From assembly GCA_018806985.1 (NCBI GenBank), contig JADANN010000335.1, positions 744,001 through 808,000 on the forward strand: 64,000 nt of DNA. The letters run 5' to 3'. The notes beneath the pieces were generated by a model. The model worked only from the letters and a program-made list of their open reading frames with translations. It ran no database searches and was not told where the DNA came from. The stretch is from Angiostrongylus vasorum (Eukaryota > Nematoda > Chromadorea > Rhabditida > Metastrongylidae). Position 1 is the first letter of the stretch; each line of letters starts with the position of its first letter. Shown in pieces: positions 35,401 to 44,809 of this stretch. A program made the translations under genes and the position numbers.

Positions 35401-37202
35401 AGAGAGTTGGCAACGGGATAGCGACAAGGCACCAAGTCTTGCCATTGCGTTTATGTTTATGGTGGAAGCACCACTGACCGATCTCGGGCCGTTACTCTAC
35501 CGTAGGTATACAGATGACTGTTTTGTCCTTTGCTCAACACAAGAGGAAATGGACAAACGTTTCGAGCTGTTGAACGAATAGTCAGAGTATATCAAGTTTA
35601 CCCAACAGAAACCGATAGAAAACTGGCTTCCATTCCTGAACATCCAAATTAACCTATCAGAAAATGGCTACATTACAAAATGGTACCGAAAGCCAAGTAA
35701 TAAAAACATCTTGGTTCACTACCTCTCCTCTCACCCCCTCACACACGAAAAAGGGTGCTTGTAAGAAACATGTTTCGAACAGCAATCAACGTGTGCACGG
35801 GAAGAGAGCAGAGACAGGAGTCCCGGAACTTGGCACGGCAAATAGCCATTTCTAATGGCTACGAAACTGTAGCTCGGGATAGGTGTGGGAGAAATCCTAG
35901 GCCCCCTAAACGACAACTCTAGCGATAAAAAGGTCCCGTTTATCTTACCCTTCATCTCAAATGATGTAAGTGCAGCTATAAAACGCTGCTTAAGAAGGGC
36001 GGGTCTTGAGAATTCGGTAAACGTAGTTGAAATGCCACCGAGTACTCTTAGGCGCCATCTAGTTCCTAGCCGCCTATAGGACCGCCTATGTGCAACGCAA
36101 AAATTGCATAACTTCCTAATGGTAGAGACGGTGATTGCATGAGCTCGGGTACAGTTTATCTGATCTCCTGTAAGGCGTGCGGAGACGAATACATTGGCAA
36201 AACGGGTAGACCACTCTGCCTCCGCATAAAAGAACACCTAGTCGGTAAACGTAAACCAAATACCCCACTAGGCACGCATAGGACCCAGAGACATAACGCG
36301 GAGGACTTTGAAGTACGGGTCACGATCCTCGCACAGGAATCGAGAACAGTTAATTCCAGAAAACCGAAAATGAACAAGAATGCCTCATTATCACGCGTGA
36401 TATTGGGCAGTATATAAGCCTGTTATTCTAATGGGAAGGACATATTACGCTTCCATTTGAATTCTGTGCGGTTGGTCTCCACGCGACATACTCAGTGGAA
36501 GCCTCATAGAAAGCGGTAAGTGTGCAAAGAAGCTATTTTGTGTTCAATGTGATTAAAATCTAGGTATAGCGTTTTCTGTTTGGTTATGGAGGTATTTGGT
36601 CGAATAGATTGCTGACAACTTGACCTTTCCAGGCTCTGAGGAAGGCGAAATCCGCCGAAATGTCAACATATTCGTGAATAAAGAATAAAAAATAACACCT
36701 TGCGTTTGCTCAACAAGAATACGGAGGAAAACTTGTAGTGATAGAAACGACGAAAACGTCAACAAGGAACCTTGAAAGATCGTTTAAGGTTGTAACTCTT
36801 AGATGACGTTGACGCTAGTGGAAATTTATGATGCTTTTCCGTTTTCGGCTCGTCGTTTACACAATTCTTCACTGTTCCAGTAGTGGTCGAGGGAACTGCA
36901 AAAGTTTCTTGTTCAGAATTAGGTATGGAATTTGTATTCTCAAGCACAACAGGCAGACTTTGGACGTTTACAGAAGGGTACGGAACTGCAACCTGGAATG
37001 AAGAACATCTCCATTCACATGGAGAAATCGAAGCAAAGTTCGCAATCTTTAGAACAACCTGTAGAGTAGCAGGTGTTGTGGGATGCATCTTCAGATTGGA
37101 TACGAAGTCAGGTAACGGTACAGGCGGATCTACAACCGTTGTAAACGTACTAAACTGAGGTGTAGGAACAGTGGGTACACCACGAAACACTGTTCCGCTC
37201 AT
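32447..37202 (-). CDS. rab-33: Rab33-family small GTPase (spliced, C-terminal exon not found)
   Basis: Minus-strand exons: 36,771-37,202; 34,005-34,148; 33,407-33,510; 32,995-33,154; 32,447-32,602. Phases agree and give 332 residues. G motifs: GDAGVGKT (P-loop), EATIGVDF (switch I), WDTAGQERY (switch II), GNKCD, and [25 protein letters not shown] and [13 protein letters not shown] identify the Rab33 branch, which in animals acts at the Golgi and in autophagy with Atg16. An unusual Pro/Ser/Thr-rich extension of about 143 residues precedes the GTPase core. The ATG follows TTTCAG directly. The acceptor before exon 3 lacks an AG. The last exon, expected to end in prenylated cysteines, was not found before the RTE relic at 32,010. 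Intron 1 contains the Penelope-like element. Confidence 0.85.
32660..32850 (+). repeat. SINE family B copy
   Basis: Contains AACTAGCTGACAGAAAGGCG, GTGGTGGTGAACGCGTTAGC and TTTTGCAAATATCTCAGCAT. It lies in the rab-33 intron between the last two recognised exons. Confidence 0.7.
33590..33990. repeat. SINE family B inverted pair in rab-33 intron 2
   Basis: The minus part (33,590-33,760) has GATATTTGTAAAACTCCTGA and ACGCGTTCACCACCATATC. The plus part (33,800-33,990) has a worn head, GTTCGATCCTCGCCGC, and ACCTTGCCGTGAAAAATTG. It sits just upstream of the exon 3 acceptor that lacks AG. Confidence 0.65.
34215..34790 (-). mobile_element. Penelope-like element 3' end (inverted arm)
   Basis: The minus strand repeats, in order, the last part of the GIY-YIG region, the non-coding 3' segment and the tail of the plus-strand copy at 36,235-36,720. 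Shared text includes GCCTCATTATCACGCGTGAT, GGTTGGTCTCCACGCGACAT and TTCACGAATAAAGAATAAAA-like sequence. It is truncated on its 5' side at the boundary with the plus copy. Confidence 0.8.
34960..36720 (+). mobile_element. Penelope-like retroelement relic (RT plus GIY-YIG)
   Basis: Frame pieces show [16 protein letters not shown] and [19 protein letters not shown] (35,040-35,180), [12 protein letters not shown] (35,210-35,245), the catalytic [11 protein letters not shown] (about 35,500-35,530), [20 protein letters not shown] (about 35,625-35,685) and [16 protein letters not shown]. This is the Penelope-type reverse transcriptase. After a decayed connector, 36,139-36,370 encodes [20 protein letters not shown] followed by [11 protein letters not shown], a GIY-YIG endonuclease module. 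Frameshifts and stops separate these parts. It lies in intron 1 of rab-33 on the opposite strand. Confidence 0.9.
36630..36700 (+). ncRNA. Hammerhead-ribozyme-like core in the element tail
   Basis: CTGAGGA is followed by A, GGCG, AAATC, CGCC, then GAA and ATGTCAACAT. This fits the hammerhead core CUGANGA / stem II / GAA / stem III, with one extra A before stem II. Stem III (ATGT-CA-ACAT) closes before an A at the cleavage position. The tail of the inverted arm (34,318-34,350, minus) keeps CTGAGGAAGGCG and CCGCCGAAG. Penelope-like elements are known to carry hammerheads; activity here is an inference. Confidence 0.45.
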
Positions 37203-37209
37203 CTGAAAC
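37203..37209 (-). promoter_or_regulatory. Acceptor directly before the rab-33 ATG (possible SL trans-splice site)
   Basis: On the minus strand GGTTTCAG is followed immediately by ATG. In nematodes this layout is typical of spliced-leader addition, but an ordinary intron after an upstream exon is also possible. Confidence 0.5.
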
Positions 37210-37304
37210 CAAAGCACAGAATATTGAACCGATTGCACCAACCATGTTCTGCATTTCATTTTCAAAAGCGCCCATTCTGAAAAAGAAAGAACCTCAATGT
37301 TATG

Positions 37305-37605
37305 GAAAGGATAAAGCTCTCGGCGTTTACCAATCCCTGAGGGATGCGCCATGCATTCGACTTCATTAAACATCTTTGCAGGTATTTGAATGCATATTGG
37401 CCTTTACACTGACTCGCGGTGGCCTACCATGTTGATGTATCGAGCCAGTGCTGCTATCTTCCCAGACAAGTCTGGTAGTAATTTGCCGACCTCGGAGGAA
37501 TGGAAGTTTTCGTGAGCCTCGGAGGAAGGGGAAGGAGTGGGAGGAGATCGACCCAATATGTAATGCAGGGCGCCTCCAACCACTGCTCCGCACGCGCCTC
37601 TAGGA
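37305..37605 (-). repeat. SINE family A copy
   Basis: Starts CTCTCGGCGTTTACCAATCC and ends CCACTGCTCCGCACGCGCC. It sits just upstream of rab-33 and must lie in the promoter or 5' intron. Confidence 0.75.
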
Positions 37606-38026
37606 CTGTTATAAGCAGTCATGTTGATAAGTCACTATTAGAACAGCTAGATGTTAAGAAACCACTAATATCCTAACAACACGAACAGCACTGTGAAGAG
37701 AAGTAATCAGCCGTGGTAATTACACCAAAAAAAAAGGACACAATTAGAGCTAAATTTTTCATTCCAATCAATTCTGTACACCATAAAATCATCAACACAA
37801 TAGCGTTTAAACCAGTACAGTTAAAATAACAGGAAGTACAGAACATTCTTTAGTAATTTTTAAATTTAACAGCCCCTTAGTAGAAGGACACTACTATTGG
37901 TGTGGTAATCGTAAAAAGCCTTGTGCAAGAAACTTGTTTTAAATTGTGAGACCAGAAAAGTGAGAATTACAGATGGAACAAAAAATGTAGGTTGGAATTT
38001 TATGAGGTGGCGCAGGATACAGGCAC

Positions 38027-41000
38027 TCAAATAAAAGGATTCCGTCGCTGACTGTTTTGTGGAAAAATTTTTCCTTGCCGTTCAAGTGAGTAGTAAGCGA
38101 GACGGAGATGATGCGGCTTAAGAGGCTCTTCCGATGTAACCATTTTTGCCTGAATATCCAATGCCTCTTCCACCAGCTCGCAGGCAAATACCTTAAAAAG
38201 CACTTGTGGCCTAAATATGAAGTTGTGAGTAGGTAAATTGCAATTGAAAAAAAAGTGCTACAAAATCCATAAAACCCTCCCTGATAAAGGGTTCCCGTAT
38301 CGCAAGGCTGCGCAACACATGCTCAAGTGGTGGTAGAATGAGTACCAAAAGAAACTTTGTATATGTCCTACGACAGCGATGGATTCAGACGAATTGCATC
38401 GAAGTTTCATCTTCACCGGATTAGATAAATTTCTCTACGCATGTAAAAGCATTCACGTTCCTATACCTGCATGCATTCAAAACTGTGATTGGGTATATGT
38501 GACCTGCATATAAATTCAGAGAAAGATCAAGTGACTTGAAAGTAAGCAGCAGGTGGTAAGAGGTCACTTCCAACAAATAAGCTTCTCATCTAATCTAATC
38601 AACAGCCTCCTTGAGAAAACGCCGTTATCAACAACACTGGTGAAGAGTACGACCGATTCATTCAGCAACATCACAATTGGACTACGACAAAAAAAAAACC
38701 GAGCTGAAAAGCAAACGGCTAGCTGGACAAGCAGCAGGGAAATGATAACTTGTGTCTGGTGATACACAGAAATTGTGAAGAGCATCCGCAACCTCCACCA
38801 CGATTTGGCCAGTTACAAAAACCGAGATGGTCAACGCCCAACACAAAGACAGAACAGTGTTCAGACATAACCAGGCACTGAATCTCTGGACAACGATATC
38901 CCTAATCAACAAATAAAGACCTTTATAAGCACTATAAAAAACTTTACAGCCAGAATGCCATAACTCTAAAACGAGTCACTGATGTAGACTGATTCGACTA
39001 ACCGATACTATTTTCTCGAAATTGTTTAAAAACACTTTAGAAAGCCATGTTGCAATCCGGCTGAGGACACCGTTCTTACAACATCACAGATTACCCAAGC
39101 GGAACCAATGTCTGGTTTCAATCCTCTGATAAATCTATTGGAAATGACGTCCACGTAGAATGGATATGTTTCCCACGTCAGAAAAATTTTCGAGTGTTCC
39201 AAATGTGCATACGTAAGCCAAGAAGTCGCTATCGTGAACGACAACTCTAAAACTAGGCAGAAAGTAACAACAGCCTACAAAAAGCATTGATGTGGTAGTG
39301 AAGAGGACAATGAACAACAGGGTTCGTACTCAGGTGTTGGGTGTTGTGATTCTTTCTGTCTTCATGCCAATATCGGTAACCTGGATGCTACATGAACAGA
39401 ATGAAGCGCAACACAGTGTTACTGGAACGGCGCTAGGGGTATCCCCGTACCAGACAAGCGGATGACAGATGCAAGACAAAGAATCGAACGAGAAAAGTGC
39501 TGATGTTCGCACCATACGTGATTCTTAGTCATATTAATAAATAAACAAAATGCGAGAAAGTTTCTGTACCTTAGCAAGCCCAGCAACTGCAATAACAACA
39601 TTCTGGCCTGCATTGACACCAGTAAATTGGTGGATAAGACGACGAATAATGGATTTTGGGAAGGACGACCTATAAAAGTTATGCGAATATTTAAACACAT
39701 CTTCACATATCGGCTCAAAGTATTAACTCTTTTCGACCAGTGTTTTCCAACCACTCCAGTTTTTTCTTCAACTGATTCTCAAATAATCATTGCAACGCAC
39801 TCAACGATATTCAGGTAATCACTGCCACTCCAAATGGTTGTAGCAAGATTTGCACTATTGTAATCGGGTCTCCTCTAGAAAAACAGCAAATTATAACACT
39901 GGTTTATTACAGTACGGACTTCTTGGTGAAAGCGCAAAGCTTCAATATTTTATAGTGATTGTCTGCTCAATAGACGTTTACCGTAAAATACCAGAGTTAT
40001 ATGCCACCTGCAATGGTGTGGGTAGCGCAGTGGTAGTGATGCCGATTATCGCAAGTACGGCGCTGCTTCAACCTCGACGGAGAAGTTATTAAGCCTCTCA
40101 TCACTGCGGGTTGACGAATTTGTTGCCAGACTTGTCTGAAAATAATAGAGGACCTACAATCCAATGGGTAACGCTCCAGCCTGGCTATCATCCCAGGACT
40201 CCAGGATCGACTCGAGTAGCATTTAACAACCATTCGTAAAAAAGGCGATAATCTTCTCTGAGCAGCCAAATCCACAAGCTTAAAGTTCGAAGATTTTTGT
40301 GGATAACGGTGGTTAAGAGAGGAATCGTGGGCAAAAAGTGCTGGGATCCGCACAGTAGATTTGAGGACGGGTAGTCAAAATAAAAAATAGAAAAAAAATG
40401 AAAACACAAGTATGATGAGATGTGAGCAAAACTAGAAACCTCAAGCGGGCTTTGGACCCACGACTACTCTTTCCAGGGGCTAAGGATGACTCGAAGGGAG
40501 GAAGCAGTAAAGTTTCCTTCTGCCAATGTCGTGAGCAAGAGCAGCTCAATTAGTCAGGGTCGCTCTAGGGATTCCCTAACATCACATATTTCTTCCAAGA
40601 TTTTGATGAAGAACTCTGACCGCCGGATTGATGGCGTTCCTGTTGCGCACTTGACGATATCCCGAAGAGTGTTTTAGCTGACAGCTCCTGTACATTGTCG
40701 TTCTGATGGATCACATATCCAACACACTTAAGTTTCAAAATTTTGATGCGACGGTTGCGTCTCTAATAGATCGTTGACGTAGATCTCAGCTTCGGATTCA
40801 TTCCCTCACTTGCGTGATATGGGACACTCCAAACATCTTCCCTTTGACTGCGCGTTATAAACGCTGAGTGATCTTTCATCCTATTTACGTAGCGACCAGA
40901 TTTTTCACGCTTACAATATGGCAGGAGAGTCCTAAGGAGAATAAAACCAATCCGTTGTTTATGTAGATCATTTTTGTGAGATCTAGTCTAAGACCAATCT

Positions 41001-43988
41001 ATAGTCATAATCAAGGTCGACTTGCATTCGTTCCATCTGACTAATGCTTCGTGTTATAAGAACGATGTTATCCGTGAAGCGGAGATGGTGTAATTGCCGA
41101 CCATCGATTTTCACATTCCTATGTTACCACGACGTTCTCGAGGGTGACGATAAACAATTTTGGCAAGATTGCCTTGTGGAATCCCTTTTTTTATGAATGT
41201 TAGTACAGTTCCGGAGCCGAGGAATCTGAATAAGAGTTGTATGGGACCGACTTGCTCCCTCCAGTCCACCAAAAGAACCAATAACTGCATGTGATAAAGA
41301 TATATGAACGCCCTAGCATGACTACCCACGATTCCGATCAGGTGAATCGACTCGACTAATGTTCCACTTCATTCATAAGGAACACCGAACATTAGAGCTA
41401 CATCCGCATGCATGATGGATGATGAACTGTACCGAATATACACCCAATAGTGGTATGCCAACAAGCGCGGTGAAATATTTAGTTGGCCCTATTCACTGGA
41501 TTTTGAACAAAGTAACACTCAGCAGGTACTGACGCATGTTTCTTCCTTCAATTAAACAGTACCATCTTGACACAAGGATGAAAGGCAAGCTAGAGTGGAC
41601 CACGTCAAAGAGGTGAGCCCAATCGTAAAGTTTCTCCTTGATCTTTCCTTTGACAATCTAATTATACTCTAACTTATTTTTTATTTAAGTAATTTCTCGA
41701 CTGGATGTGAATATCCTCCCATAGCAGGGCGAGTTACGAAGACAAGAATAAGTAAAAGCATCATATTCATTCCGGAACAAAACTGATTGCACAACAGCCC
41801 CTGAGTAGGTAGCCACGCATGACATCCTACATCTGTTTAAGCGAAGAATCCGGAACAAAAAAGTACGTTGTTTCTGCATTAAGGAGAACGTGAAAAGTCG
41901 AACAAATTACTCAAACTGTACCTAGTTCAAGTTTTACTAAGCCATCATAAGAACAAGTATGAGATCCTTGTGCCTTGCTACTAACAGAAACTGCTACCAT
42001 GATCTGAGTGTAAAGAAGCTTTGTACTCAACTATGCTACCGTAATGCAGCTTTATACTATGGTACATTACAAACCAAGAAATAGAAAATCAATTTTTAGC
42101 TTGTTCAATTGATCTGCTATTTCTAGACAATACTATTTCCTACCTTAAATCTTACCTTCTAGAATGGTCCCTTATGGCGGTCGAACTAACCAATTTGAAA
42201 TTTTTAGAACAGACCCACTCTAAATAGTAATAAAGAAAACCAACTGCACTGACCTCCTATACATCTCGTACCTATTGAGTTGCTCTTGAGAAAAATTAGA
42301 TATAAGGATCTGAAAACAAGAACAATCATGAAATTTTCTGACATCCTAGGAAAAGCACTGATATCTCAGCATTTTTTAGAACAGCAACTGCATATAAGTA
42401 AAGGCATTGCTTAGGTGGACGAAGTCAAAGAACCAACTTGCATCTTAAGTCGTAGTAGCTCGTCCTCTTCATTGAGTGGCTTGATAGGAAGAGCATCATC
42501 CTGAAATCATTGAATAACAAATTTCCGCATCTAGTTCAACCGCAAGATCTAGACTGGATAAAAAATGACATTCTTAGGTTAAATCGAGAGCTATTGAATA
42601 CGTTATAAATCCTCAAAATTCAAGAAAATGGTAAGAATGAGGAAACTGTCAAATCTCATCATTACGTCTCACCTCTTCCTGTTCACCTTTAGAAGCAAGA
42701 GCAGGAACCTTTTCTGGAGCAGAAGATGACTTTTCAGGTGGTGACATTTCATTAATAAACCGCACGTCTTTTTTCTTTCTAAAATAACTTCAGAAGTCAC
42801 CAACATGGGACTTAGCTCAATATTTAGCAAATGGCACGAAGCCATCTTTGTGGCTCCCGGCTATTAATGCATTCGCGTTTCAGTTTTAAACAAATACCTC
42901 GGGTCGTAGCAAATGTATGACTTGAAATAAAGACCATTAGTACTTAAAGACCATTCTCAACAAAGAACGTTTGGTTGTCTACCATACATAAACTCTGCTT
43001 TTTTTAAATCCCTGAGGGACGAGCCATGCATTCGATTTCACCAAAAGATCGTTGGGGGGTGAGTGAATGCACATCTGGTTTTCACAATGATTCGCGGAGG
43101 CTTGCCGATGTATCCAGCCAGTGCTGTTGTCCTCGCAGACAAGTCTGGTACCAATTTACCGACCCCGGAGAGATGCAGGCTTTGGTGGGCCGTGGGAGCT
43201 GGAGTCGATTCCACGTATGTGTTGCAAGGCGCCTCCGACCTCTGCGCTGCTAATCCATTATCCCAAATGGAAGTAAACTAATGTTCGCAGTTAGATTCAT
43301 TGTTTTCGACATTACATATTTCAGTAAAACAGAGTAACCTCGACATGTCATGGATTCGGAAACCACCTAAACGAAAGGCATACGATACAACAAAAGAAAA
43401 AAACTACCTTGAATTGTACAGTCTTGGATTTGTCCTTGAATATCTTCTTTGTCGTAGATGTAGAAGGGGTGGCAAAGAAATCTTAAAAAAAACTACTTTG
43501 AAAAAGTGTTAAGTAAACAAACTATATACGAAAAAAACCAATTGAGAACTGGATCTGACTCTTAAACATGTGAAAAAGCTTTCAGAGAGCAAACTACTTA
43601 TAGTATTGATCCATTTACCTGATGTGGGATCATTAAGAAGACTTAGGGCTTCTTGAAAATCAGCTGTGGAAGTCGAATCACCAAGATGATTATCTGATTT
43701 CACTCGTTTTGTATCCCCACCTCCACAATCTGGTGGAGAGGTGGCCTTTCTTTTATTAACTCCGGCCGCACTTGGAGCTTGAGAGTCATCCAGACCATGT
43801 AAGATTGACGTCCCGCCGTTTGAGGATTCCTCATCATACAGAGCATGAGACACCTTGGAGTGCGAGATGATGGGTTTCTCATCTATGACCACTGGATGTT
43901 GTGCGACTTCATTTGTACGCTTGAATTCCTCTTCTTCATCACAGCTGCTGTCACTCAGATCTCCACCAAATAGATTGTCGTTGTCCAT
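38027..43988 (-). CDS. taf-11: TFIID subunit TAF11 (complete, spliced)
   Basis: Seven minus-strand exons: 43,619-43,988; 43,408-43,481; 42,673-42,774; 42,438-42,500; 42,254-42,309; 39,570-39,669; 38,027-38,191. All phases agree and give 309 residues and a TGA. Residues 1-200 are acidic then Lys/Ser-rich and poorly conserved. The TAF11 histone fold starts at [18 protein letters not shown] (204-221), continues [14 protein letters not shown] and [13 protein letters not shown] (to 255), then [14 protein letters not shown] and [20 protein letters not shown] (to the end). TAF11 pairs with TAF13 in TFIID for RNA polymerase II initiation. An in-frame ATG at 44,015 would add nine residues. Intron 6 is about 2.6 kb and holds an RTE relic and SINEs; intron 5 to 6 splicing skips a decoy at 41,974-42,003. 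Confidence 0.93.
40010..40380 (+). repeat. SINE family D copy
   Basis: Head GGGTAGCGCAGTGGTAGTGA, then ATCCAATGGGTAACGCTCC and the end GTGCTGGGATCCGCACAGT. In taf-11 intron 5. Confidence 0.65.
40410..40500 (-). repeat. SINE family C fragment
   Basis: ATGAGATGTGAGCAAAACTA and GGGCTTTGGACCCACG, reversed relative to the family. Confidence 0.5.
40480..41340 (-). mobile_element. RTE-type retrotransposon relic in taf-11 intron
   Basis: The minus strand encodes [20 protein letters not shown], then [12 protein letters not shown] with a mutated catalytic motif (TDNIVLIT instead of the usual A-D-D), and a tail with HITQVRE and SDLRQR-type text. It is the same clade as the copies at 1-2,100 and 29,680-32,010. 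Stops and frameshifts throughout. Confidence 0.75.
43005..43260 (-). repeat. SINE family A copy
   Basis: CCCTGAGGGACGAGCCATGC at the left, reversed head GCGCCTCCGACCTCTGCGC at the right. Lies in taf-11 intron 2. Confidence 0.7.
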
Positions 43989-44015
43989 ATCTTCAGACCG
44001 GAAGCAATGTCTCAT

Positions 44016-44809
44016 CAGCAAGAAAAAAGAAGAGGATATTTTGAAAAAGGAAAGAAGAGAAGGGAGAAGAAGAGGAAGAGAGGATTCATATTCTCGAAAT
44101 CGAAGAACCATTAGCTAACCAATGAACAGCTAAGGACACTCAAATAAAAGATAGGCTTAACATATTCCTAGCCAAAATATGATAGTAATTACTAAGTGCG
44201 GACGGAATAACGCGGAAAAAATAGCGAAGACCATCGAACGATGCGATGCGGAAAATGATGTGGAAACTGCATTTAAGGGTTACGGTATCCTCGATATTGG
44301 GTAAAATCCTCCGTCCGTAAACAAGTCGTGTTTCCTCAACCCTCGTGATTTCCATGGAAGTAAGACCGTTGGAGGTTACCTTTGCCGAGTTTTCTCCGTT
44401 TATTTACGATTTCATACTTCGTTGATGGCTTTGCTTGTAGGCCGGTGCTCGATCGATATCCACAGTTTGCATTGTACTAGGTAACATTCGAAGCAATCCG
44501 GGATATCCTTGGAAAGCTTTTGTTATTTCTCCAGTTCAAATTTGGGTACTTTTTGTCCATACGTACATATAACTAGTACCCTAAAGCGTTAATGTATACA
44601 TATATATCATACATGCTTTTTGTTTATAAGCTACTTCTTCGGAACTTCCTCCACTGTCGTGTGAACCTCTCAAGGTCATGAATGATTCCGTTTCCATATT
44701 CTTTTTTTTACCTGAACATAAGGTAAGTTTGATGTTTAATTGAAATTTAGACGTATTCCTTATCGTACTGAGGTGGTATAAGCTGTTATACCAACGTGTA
44801 GGATTCTTT
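44016..44809. promoter_or_regulatory. Divergent intergenic region between taf-11 and the 44,810 gene
   Basis: About 0.8 kb separates two head-to-head start codons. It has a purine-rich run (44,020-44,085) and a TATACATATATATC stretch near 44,590, but no motif I can name with confidence. It must hold both promoters unless 5' exons were missed. Confidence 0.45.

Noticed and set aside
41974..42003. Possible taf-11 exon reading [10 protein letters not shown]
   Set aside because: It would need a GC donor, and the true histone-fold exon with [13 protein letters not shown] lies at 39,570-39,669 with perfect phase.
42137..42167. Another exon-like piece after the QLNRYEMYR exon
   Set aside because: It lacks TAF11 residues and leads to stops; the 39,669 acceptor gives the conserved RRSSFPKS sequence.
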